Assembly (NCBI RefSeq): GCF_026672275.1
Contig: NZ_JANQCD010000044.1
Coordinates: 1 to 32,844, forward strand
DNA length: 32,844 bases
Origin: Marinifilum sp. D737
GTDB taxonomy: Bacteria > Bacteroidota > Bacteroidia > Bacteroidales > Marinifilaceae
Reading direction: 5' to 3'
Shown here: in pieces, positions 9,875 through 16,272 of the stretch
Position numbering within the stretch: the stretch's first letter is position 1
How the letters are laid out: each line of letters opens with the position of its first letter
Notes under the pieces: generated by a model
Told to the model about the DNA's origin: nothing
Database searches by the model: none
What the model saw: the letters and a program-made list of their open reading frames with translations, nothing else
Made by a program: the position numbers and the translations under genes

Positions 9875-10387
9875 ATGAAGAAGCATATTCCTGTATTTTT
9901 CTTTTTCGTAATTGTTGCTCTTGCTCTTTTAAGTGTGGAGGCATATAATAGCAAACAATTTTATGCAGAGTCTGAAAAGCTTCCTGATCTTACTTTGAAA
10001 AAAATAAATGGTAAGATTGTTTCCCTCAGTGATTATCAGGGAAAAAAATTGTTTATCACTGTTTGGGCTACTTGGTGCAAGGGCGGTCGTGAAATGAAAC
10101 CAATGATTGATAATTCGAAGTTACAATTAAAAAGTATAGACAGCCTGGTGTTTATTGAGATCTCTCTGGATAGGAATATCAATGACTGGAAGGAGTATGT
10201 AAAGAAAGCACTATCCATAGGCACTCAGTTTATTACAGAAGAAAATGTGAAAAAAGTGATAAAGTCATTTGGAAGTAAAGGCATTCCTTTTTGTGTAAGT
10301 GTAGATGAGAATGGTAAATTCCGAACTAGTTTAGGGGGTACAACCGGAGTTATTGATGTGAGGAATATTATCGAAACTACCGATTAA
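9875..10387 (+). CDS. Small TlpA-like protein with degenerate CKGG site
   Basis: A 170-residue thioredoxin-fold protein, probably anchored in the inner membrane by an N-terminal hydrophobic segment (about 5-23) or exported through it. The fold is shown by LPDLTLKKINGKIVSLSDYQGK, the active-site region VWATWCKGGREMKP and the cis-Pro loop KGIPF. The usual CxxC is replaced by Cys68-Lys-Gly-Gly71, so the resolving cysteine is gone; another Cys follows the cis-Pro region (IPFCVS). A one-cysteine site could still form mixed disulfides or reduce glutathione-type or peroxide substrates, but it cannot act as a normal CxxC oxidoreductase. It lies between two TlpA genes with intact sites. Length is normal for a single domain. 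Confidence 0.85.
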   Translation: MKKHIPVFFFFVIVALALLSVEAYNSKQFYAESEKLPDLTLKKINGKIVSLSDYQGKKLFITVWATWCKGGREMKPMIDNSKLQLKSIDSLVFIEISLDRNINDWKEYVKKALSIGTQFITEENVKKVIKSFGSKGIPFCVSVDENGKFRTSLGGTTGVIDVRNIIETTD

Positions 10388-10449
10388 CCTTATGGCTTGT
10401 ATAAATGATAGATGGCCTTGTAATATCTTAATTGAATAATAAAACAGAA

Positions 10450-10481
10450 AGAGAAATGTTGTTGATGATTTTCATTTCTCT
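10450..10481 (+). terminator. Hairpin between two TlpA-family genes
   Basis: Inverted repeat AGAGAAATG (10450-10458) and CATTTCTCT (10473-10481) with a 14-nt loop, 25 bp before the next start. There is no strong T-run after it, so it may attenuate or stabilise the message rather than end it. Confidence 0.4.
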
Positions 10482-10505
10482 ATTCAAAAATAATCAAGAA
10501 ATAGC

Positions 10506-11903
10506 ATGAGAAATTTAACCGTGTTTGTAATGCTGCTGACTTTATTTGCCTGCAGTAAAAAAAATCCTAAAGAGGTAGTTTTTAAAGGACAAATTTCAAA
10601 TTATACAGGTGAAAATATCCTGTTAAGTTATGATGGGCAAATTGATACTGTTCTTGTTGGGGAGAATGGTGTTTTTCAAAAAATATTGCACTTCGAGAAT
10701 AATACTTTCGTTTTTTTGAGAGGAGATAAATTGGCAGGCCGTTTTTTTTTAATGCCTGGTTATGATTTGGAATTTACACAGGATGTAGATCGTATTGATC
10801 AGGGGATTAATTTTATCAATCGGAATGTTTGCGTTAGTGTAAATAAATATTTGATAGATAAATACGAATTGGAAGATCAGTTAAGAATGGATCGAAAAGA
10901 ATATTTCTCGATGGAAGAAGCTGAGTTTATTTCTAAAACAGAGGAGAATTATGACAAGAGAAGTGATCTTTTAACCAAACTTTTGGAGGATAATAAAAAA
11001 ATAGATCCGGTTTTTGTGAAAGAAGAAAAAGGATCTTTGAAGTATTCCATGTTGCTGAACTATCTTCAATATGAATCTTCACATGCGCGATATGTAAAAG
11101 ACTATGAATTTAAAGCTGGAGAAGCCATTTCAAAAAAGCTGACCCAGGAGGAACTCAATCGTTCAGACCTATTAAATGTTTCGGAATATAAATCGTATTT
11201 GGATGGTAGACTTAAAGATGCAGCATACCAGTATTATAAAGAACATCCGGAATATAAGGAAATAGAAGATGGTTATTACATCGCTATGTACGATCAATTG
11301 GCAGAGTGGAGTAGTACTCCTGAAATAAAAAGTTATTTAGCAGCTACTATTGCTGATGCAAGGGTGCGTTGGAGTATAAATGAGAATAGTCCGGTTTTGA
11401 AGATGTTCAGAAAATATTGTAGCGACGAAAAAGCTCTTAATAGAGTTAATGAAAAGGTAGCTTGCTGGATGAGGTTGTCAAAAGGTAAGGATGCATTTGA
11501 TTTTACTGGACAAACCATTGAAGGAAAGTCTATGTCTCTTTCTGATCTGAAAGGAAAATATGTTTATGTGGATGTATGGGCAACATGGTGCGGTCCTTGT
11601 TGTGGAGAAATACCATATTTACAAAAAACTGAAAAAGAATATCATGACAAAAACATTGTATTTCTTAGTGTATCGGTAGATCGAGATATAGATAAGTGGA
11701 AGAAAAAGGTAAATGATGATAAGTTAGGAGGAATACAAATAAATGTAGGGCAAAGAAATAGCATTAGTAAAGATTATATGATTACCGGCATACCAAGATT
11801 TATGCTTTTCGATAAGGAGGGGAAAATAGTAAGTGTAAATGCACCACGCCCTTCACAAAAAGAAAAAATAGAGAAACTTTTTAATTCGTTAAACGGATTA
11901 TAA
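10506..11903 (+). CDS. TlpA-family disulfide reductase lipoprotein
   Basis: Lipoprotein of 465 residues with a C-terminal thioredoxin domain. The signal ends in lipobox LFAC (Cys16). An N-terminal DUF4369-like beta domain (about 22-100) is followed by a long helical segment and a thioredoxin domain (about 330-465) with VWATWCGPCCGEIP (Cys362/Cys365, with an extra Cys366) and cis-Pro motif GIPRFMLF. This arrangement is typical of Bacteroidota TlpA proteins, which use electrons from an inner-membrane reductase to keep exported thiols reduced. It is the third gene of a TlpA run beside the SusC/SusD locus and ends at a strong shared terminator. The target protein is unknown. Confidence 0.9.
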   Translation: MRNLTVFVMLLTLFACSKKNPKEVVFKGQISNYTGENILLSYDGQIDTVLVGENGVFQKILHFENNTFVFLRGDKLAGRFFLMPGYDLEFTQDVDRIDQGINFINRNVCVSVNKYLIDKYELEDQLRMDRKEYFSMEEAEFISKTEENYDKRSDLLTKLLEDNKKIDPVFVKEEKGSLKYSMLLNYLQYESSHARYVKDYEFKAGEAISKKLTQEELNRSDLLNVSEYKSYLDGRLKDAAYQYYKEHPEYKEIEDGYYIAMYDQLAEWSSTPEIKSYLAATIADARVRWSINENSPVLKMFRKYCSDEKALNRVNEKVACWMRLSKGKDAFDFTGQTIEGKSMSLSDLKGKYVYVDVWATWCGPCCGEIPYLQKTEKEYHDKNIVFLSVSVDRDIDKWKKKVNDDKLGGIQINVGQRNSISKDYMITGIPRFMLFDKEGKIVSVNAPRPSQKEKIEKLFNSLNGL

Positions 11904-11920
11904 TAATTTGCATGTAAAAC

Positions 11921-11954
11921 TATAGCTTCAATTAACAGAGTAATTGAAGCTATA
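11921..11954. terminator. Bidirectional terminator between convergent genes
   Basis: Perfect 14-bp stem TATAGCTTCAATTA (11921-11934) and TAATTGAAGCTATA (11941-11954), loop ACAGAG, with TTCTTT after it on the plus strand. It sits between the stop of the TlpA lipoprotein and the end of the oppositely oriented hydrolase gene, and could serve both. Confidence 0.88.
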
Positions 11955-11985
11955 TTCTTTGATATGAGTTTACGGTATTATATAA

Positions 11986-13776
11986 TTATTGATACTTGGC
12001 AATCATAGCATCTATTTTCTCCATTTCAGATTTTACCCACTTAGCTGGATAAAAGGGTTTGCAAAGTTCTTTAATCTCCTGGTTAAGTTTTTTCATTTGG
12101 CGAATGTTTTCAGGATTTGGAGATTGAGTTTGCATTTTGTCGTACATACGAATCATTTGTCTCTTTGCCCAAAAATAATCAGAAGGAGTGTTGTGTGCAT
12201 TTTTTAGCATTTCCAAAATAGATTGTATAGCCTTTTCATAATCTTTAGATAGTCGGTTTATTGTAAATTGTGTTATGTAGGCAGAACCAAATGTTGGCAT
12301 TTCAGCAACGTATTTACTTGCGTATTCAATAGCCTTTTCTTTATTTTCAACATTAATATAGCATCTCGAAAGCAGATTGTATTTGTATGCTGGCTGTAAT
12401 TCTAATTCATTTACTTTTTCAATCATCTTAAGGTAGTCTTCTTCTTCCAATTTCTTTTTTCTGGAATAATTTTCCCGATACCATTTTTTAAAGACCAATC
12501 TGTTTTTTAGGTAATCTCCATCGGGGATTGTTTGCTTCTCTCTGTAAACGGAAACATCTTGTGTGGCAATGTCATATTCTAAAAATTGATTGCATCCGGC
12601 AAGCATTTCACCATAGGCAAAATAGATTTTTTGCCTGGTATTGTCCATGATACATGATTTTACTGTGATATCATTGTTTATGGAGCATCCCCATGAAGTG
12701 TCATGTGGCAATTCGTAGTAGGCAGTAGAGGAAACCATTTGATATGCCTTGTCTATCAAATTGTTGTTAGAGATGTTTTGATTTAGTTCTTTTAATTTGT
12801 CTTCGCGTGTAATATTGCTTTCTCCATGCATGTTAATCGAGCTGTATTCATATCTTCCTTTTTCGGATACAGCAAGATTGGTTACGCCAACATAATTATC
12901 CTGCATTCTATTTTTGATGCATTCTCCTCTGGTCAATTCATACATTGCACCCGATTGATCCTTACTACTGCCAACCGTGATAAACCAACCATGTGTACTG
13001 TAATTGTTGAGCATTTCATCTACCTCGCTCAATTCATCGGCATTTTCCATTACATAGCGCAATTCAAAAGGCATGGGCATGCCAGTCACATAATCATTTT
13101 CTTCTTTACCTTCGGGTATTGGGCAGCCATTCATATTAATCGACATGCTTAAACCATTGTGATTCATTCCTGTGTAAGCACCAGGATAATTTACAAAAGT
13201 CAATATTGTAGTAGGAATCTTGCCTTTTCTGTGATAATTTACAATTAAAGGAAACTTGGTGAAAATTTCAATTCCAGGCCAGTCAAGGTTTCTACCGTGC
13301 ACAATTCCATTCTCATTTTTTAAAACAAAGGAGGTACAGCTGATTTCAAAAAAGATTTGAGGAAAATAGGCCATCGTTTTTACCTCTCTTAAGTTTAGTT
13401 CGCAGCCTTCAGCTATACCTTCCAATTCTTTAATGAATTCTTCTGGCATCCTTTTTTCTATTTTCCTGATTTTGGATTTTAAGACCATATTGGCAATCCA
13501 TTTTTTCAAGAAAAACTTTCCAACATAGGTTTCTACTACGCTGTCAACTTTTACCTGCATTTTCATGATTTGATCATTCATTAAAACGCCATACTGCAAA
13601 CCCATTTCGTAAGAGTCGCCTTTAACGCTTAGGAAAGGAACACCTTCCTTTACGAACATACTTCCCTGGTGAAAGGTTCTGATTCCATTTTTTTCATTGT
13701 ATTGGTAATCTTTTGCGAAAAGCAGCAAAGAGGATAGAAGAAGAGCGCTTAAAATGCTCAGATGTTTTAATTTCAT
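11986..13776 (-). CDS. NAAA/acid ceramidase-like (Ntn) hydrolase with helical tail
   Basis: Exported N-terminal-nucleophile amide hydrolase of 596 residues. After a signal peptide (about 1-21) the catalytic part contains ISCTSFVLKNENGIVHGRN followed by LDWP. Cys147 would be the nucleophile freed by self-cleavage after Ser146, and Arg162 and Asp165 match the CTS...HGRNxD pattern of N-acylethanolamine acid amidase and acid ceramidase. The block YTGMNHNGLSMSINMNG fits the substrate pocket region of the wider choloylglycine/acyltransferase superfamily. The last 150 or so residues look like TPR-type helical repeats (for example NKEKAIEYASKYV and DYEKAIQSILEML). A lipid amide such as a ceramide-like or N-acyl amino acid lipid is a reasonable substrate guess, but penicillin-acyltransferase-like C45 activity cannot be excluded. 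The gene stands alone. Confidence 0.82.
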   Translation of the reverse strand: MKLKHLSILSALLLSSLLLFAKDYQYNEKNGIRTFHQGSMFVKEGVPFLSVKGDSYEMGLQYGVLMNDQIMKMQVKVDSVVETYVGKFFLKKWIANMVLKSKIRKIEKRMPEEFIKELEGIAEGCELNLREVKTMAYFPQIFFEISCTSFVLKNENGIVHGRNLDWPGIEIFTKFPLIVNYHRKGKIPTTILTFVNYPGAYTGMNHNGLSMSINMNGCPIPEGKEENDYVTGMPMPFELRYVMENADELSEVDEMLNNYSTHGWFITVGSSKDQSGAMYELTRGECIKNRMQDNYVGVTNLAVSEKGRYEYSSINMHGESNITREDKLKELNQNISNNNLIDKAYQMVSSTAYYELPHDTSWGCSINNDITVKSCIMDNTRQKIYFAYGEMLAGCNQFLEYDIATQDVSVYREKQTIPDGDYLKNRLVFKKWYRENYSRKKKLEEEDYLKMIEKVNELELQPAYKYNLLSRCYINVENKEKAIEYASKYVAEMPTFGSAYITQFTINRLSKDYEKAIQSILEMLKNAHNTPSDYFWAKRQMIRMYDKMQTQSPNPENIRQMKKLNQEIKELCKPFYPAKWVKSEMEKIDAMIAKYQ

Positions 13777-14003
13777 GGCAATGATACTTAGCTTAACAAT
13801 TAGTTTTTGTTTTGTAATTTATAAAACTGGTAATTGCAAGTCAAGTATTGTGCCAAAATAACTTTATGTTGATTTACAGGGAGCTTTGTATTCGCAATTG
13901 ATATTTATGTTGGATTATCCAACAGGAGTGTATGGATTTTGTACAAAATCAATTTTAAAACAAATTGTCAATCACAAATTGTATTTTCCTTATTTCTAAT
14001 TGA

Positions 14004-14906
14004 TCAATGAAAATTTACCTTGGTCAACCCTTCTGACAAATCCCAAAGTTTTTTGGCAATCTCTTCATCATGCGAAAGTTTATTCGATTTTACTTTAACC
14101 GGATATCCCTGCATTTCGAAAAATTTGTCTGGGCCGTAATAATCACCTGTTTTTGCGCTGGGATCGAAACCTGCACGAAGCGATGGTAAAATTCCCATGG
14201 CAGGGGCTTGAGAAAAGAAATTATTCAGGAATCGTATTCCTCCTGAGTGTCTTTGCAATTCGGTTCTGGTCCATCCGGGATGAGCTGCTGTAACCATGGG
14301 AGCATCAGGATCGTTCTTGAGTTTGCGTACCAATTCATAAGCAAAATAAAGGTTGGCAAGTTTGCTGTCGCCATAAGCATTATTGGTATTGTATTTTCTG
14401 CTTTCCCAATGGATATCCTCGAGGTTGATTTTTCCAAATTTATGAGCAACACTCGAAGTGACTACAATTCTTGAGTTTTTGGTCTTTTTAAGCAGAGGCA
14501 TTAAATGTCCTGTAAGCGCAAAATGTCCCAAATGATTGGTTCCCATTTGTACTTCAAAACCATCTTCTGTTTTGGCAAAAGGGCACATCATGATCCCTGC
14601 ATTGTTGATGAGAACATCCAGGCTGTTGAAAGACTTGCTGAAGTTCTCCGAAAAACGTTTAATTGACTGTAAACTCGTTAAATCAAGTTCCATTACCTTG
14701 ATGTTTGCTGCAGGATTCACAGTTTGAATTTCAGATGCTACCTTGTAGCCTTTTTGAGTATTTCGAACTGCCATTACAAGAATGGCCTCCTTATCGGTCA
14801 GAATCCGTACAGCTTCTTTGCCAATTCCACTTGTCGATCCGCTTACAATTACAACTCTTCCTTTTTGATTTGGAATATGTGATTCACCCCACTTTGATTT
14901 TGTCAT
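14004..14906 (-). CDS. Short-chain dehydrogenase/reductase
   Basis: Cytoplasmic NAD(P)-dependent oxidoreductase of 300 residues. The Rossmann glycine motif is SGSTSGIG (about 22-29), the structural motif is NNAG (101-104), and the catalytic residues are Ser151 or Ser152 in VVTSS and Tyr178/Lys182 in AYGDSK. The overall pattern, with NHLGHFALTGHL and a long loop before the catalytic Tyr, resembles the retinol dehydrogenase/protochlorophyllide reductase-like group of SDRs, which is often annotated generically. ATG at 14906 lies about 40 bp below a TAnnTTTG box. Substrate is unknown and the neighbours give no pathway. Confidence 0.9.
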   Translation of the reverse strand: MTKSKWGESHIPNQKGRVVIVSGSTSGIGKEAVRILTDKEAILVMAVRNTQKGYKVASEIQTVNPAANIKVMELDLTSLQSIKRFSENFSKSFNSLDVLINNAGIMMCPFAKTEDGFEVQMGTNHLGHFALTGHLMPLLKKTKNSRIVVTSSVAHKFGKINLEDIHWESRKYNTNNAYGDSKLANLYFAYELVRKLKNDPDAPMVTAAHPGWTRTELQRHSGGIRFLNNFFSQAPAMGILPSLRAGFDPSAKTGDYYGPDKFFEMQGYPVKVKSNKLSHDEEIAKKLWDLSEGLTKVNFH

Positions 14907-14945
14907 GCTATTTTTCTTTTAAATTATTTAATTTGTTGATAGAGA

Positions 14946-14953
14946 CAAAAATA
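14946..14953 (-). promoter_or_regulatory. Possible -7 box for the SDR gene
   Basis: Minus-strand TATTTTTG matches the Bacteroidota -7 consensus TAnnTTTG, about 40 bp before the SDR start. No clear TTG element lies at the usual distance upstream, so support is partial. Confidence 0.35.
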
Positions 14954-15037
14954 CGAGAGTGTTGTTTGGAATAATTATAATAATTACTGAAGCTTGTATG
15001 CTTTTTACAGTTTAATGCATGACTTTTAGTGTTTAGG

Positions 15038-15499
15038 TCATAATTGTATTACGTCAAACTCTTTGGCATTGATAATTTGCATTAGATCTTGTGGCTTTAG
15101 CTTTACCCTGAAATTTACTTTTCCCCCGCTAACAATAATCTGTTCCATTGATACAGAACTAGCTTCTAAAAAGCTTTTGTATTGTTTTTTCATACCAATG
15201 GGCGAGCAGCCTCCTTTTATGTAGCCGGTGTTTGGCAACAATTCCTTTTCTGCTAGCATTAAGATTTTCTTTTCGCCTGCAGCTTTAGCAGCTTTTTTCA
15301 AATCCAATTCACTCGACAAGGGAATGATAAAAACATAAAGTTCATTGCTAATGCCACGTGTAACAAGAGTTTTATGAATAAGTGAAGCATCAGGATCACT
15401 CATATCTCCAGCTTTTAGATTAGTGGAATCTTTTGCTTCATAGTTTACGCTATGCTTATCTAGTAGTCGTAATGCGTTTGTTTTAATCTTTTTTGCCAT
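15038..15499 (-). CDS. ybaK: YbaK/EbsC-family Cys-tRNA(Pro) deacylase
   Basis: Editing enzyme that removes cysteine wrongly attached to tRNA-Pro. The 153-residue length is normal for the family. Recognisable parts are the N-terminal TNALRLLDKHSVNYE, the conserved Lys43 in HKTLV (the residue expected in the active site), and the signature GYIKGGCSPIGMKK (about 92-105). It stands upstream of the SDR gene on the same strand, 131 bp away, which is too far to assume co-transcription. Nothing unusual is seen. Confidence 0.92.
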   Translation of the reverse strand: MAKKIKTNALRLLDKHSVNYEAKDSTNLKAGDMSDPDASLIHKTLVTRGISNELYVFIIPLSSELDLKKAAKAAGEKKILMLAEKELLPNTGYIKGGCSPIGMKKQYKSFLEASSVSMEQIIVSGGKVNFRVKLKPQDLMQIINAKEFDVIQL

Positions 15500-15606
15500 A
15501 ATATTTAATTATTCGAGTCGAAATTAAGAAAAAAGGATTAGTCGGAGAACAACAATATCTTTTACTTAGAAAGTTTTGGAAGAAGAGGATGTGTAAATTA
15601 GGATAT

Positions 15607-15638
15607 AAAAAAAGGACTCATCATTACTGATAAGTCCT
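15607..15638 (-). terminator. Terminator of first tRNA-Arg
   Basis: On the minus strand an 11-bp stem (arms 15613-15623 and 15628-15638, one G-U pair, 4-nt loop) is followed by seven T residues. It begins 5 bp after the tRNA 3' end. Confidence 0.9.
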
Positions 15639-15642
15639 GTAG

Positions 15643-15716
15643 TGAACACGGAGGGAGTCGAACCCCCAACCTCCACAGCCGTAATGTGGTGCACTATCCA
15701 GTTATGCTACGCGTCC
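15643..15716 (-). tRNA. tRNA-Arg(ACG), copy 1
   Basis: A 74-nt cloverleaf reads on the minus strand: acceptor GGACGCG with CGTGTTC (two G-U pairs), D stem GCAT/GTGC, anticodon stem CCACA/TGTGG with loop TTACGGC (anticodon ACG, decoding CGN codons once A34 is changed to inosine), 5-nt variable loop, T stem GGGGG/CCCTC with loop TTCGACT, and discriminator A. CCA is not encoded. The mature sequence is the same as in copy 2 about 300 bp away. Confidence 0.95.
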
Positions 15717-15736
15717 GTTTCCTTAAAAAGGCGGTG

Positions 15737-15768
15737 CAAATATAGGGAAAATTACCTGTTAATTGCAA
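15737..15768 (-). promoter_or_regulatory. Promoter of first tRNA-Arg
   Basis: On the minus strand TTG (15766-15768), a 21-bp spacer and TATATTTG (15737-15744) match the Bacteroidota sigma consensus TTG / TAnnTTTG. The box ends about 20 bp before the tRNA, and the same layout precedes copy 2. Confidence 0.85.
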
Positions 15769-15906
15769 GCCTTTCCAGTAAAAAATACGAAAAAAATCCT
15801 TTTTTGTTTTACTATCAGGCATTTAAATTTTCAGTATTTGTTTCATAATGGAATATGATTCAATTTCTGATTTTTTTAGACCTGTTTTGACCAAAATGTA
15901 TGGCAT

Positions 15907-15938
15907 AAAAAAAAGACTCATCTTTATTTGATGAGTCT
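15907..15938 (-). terminator. Terminator of second tRNA-Arg
   Basis: Perfect 9-bp minus-strand stem (arms 15914-15922 and 15930-15938, 7-nt loop) followed by a T-run. It has the same function as the terminator of copy 1 but a different loop and stem length. Confidence 0.9.
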
Positions 15939-15945
15939 CTTCTGG

Positions 15946-16019
15946 TGAACACGGAGGGAGTCGAACCCCCAACCTCCACAGCCGTAATGTGGTGCACTAT
16001 CCAGTTATGCTACGCGTCC
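15946..16019 (-). tRNA. tRNA-Arg(ACG), copy 2
   Basis: A second 74-nt tRNA-Arg(ACG), identical to copy 1 from acceptor to discriminator, with anticodon loop TTACGGC and no encoded CCA. Its promoter and terminator are independent of those of copy 1, so each is its own transcription unit; the similar 5' flanks point to a duplication of the whole unit. Confidence 0.95.
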
Positions 16020-16039
16020 GTTTTTCCTTAAAGGCGCTG

Positions 16040-16071
16040 CAAATATAGGGAAAATTAGAATTGTAATGCAA
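16040..16071 (-). promoter_or_regulatory. Promoter of second tRNA-Arg
   Basis: Minus-strand TTG (16069-16071), 21-bp spacer, TATATTTG (16040-16047). The stretch AATTTTCCCTATATTTGCA is the same as at copy 1, while the rest of the spacer differs, which supports selection on the boxes. Confidence 0.85.
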
Positions 16072-16210
16072 GTGTTTTTAATCTTTTTTTTAGAAAAAAT
16101 ATCTTCCAGAGAGCTTGTAAAACCTTAAAAAACTATAAATCTTTCAGATAGATGAAAGAGATCAATCGAAAAAAATTAATTTTACATTTATAGAAATTTA
16201 AAATCTTTAG

Positions 16211-16243
16211 TTGATGTAATTCTCTTAGTATTTTCTATTTTTG
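16211..16243 (+). promoter_or_regulatory. Likely promoter of the AsmA-family gene
   Basis: TTG (16211-16213), 22-bp spacer and TATTTTTG (16236-16243) fit the TTG / TAnnTTTG pattern, 29 bp before the ATG at 16273. The spacer is one base longer than in the tRNA promoters nearby. Confidence 0.6.
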
Positions 16244-16272
16244 TTATGTAAAACCAAATTGACTTTTAAACA

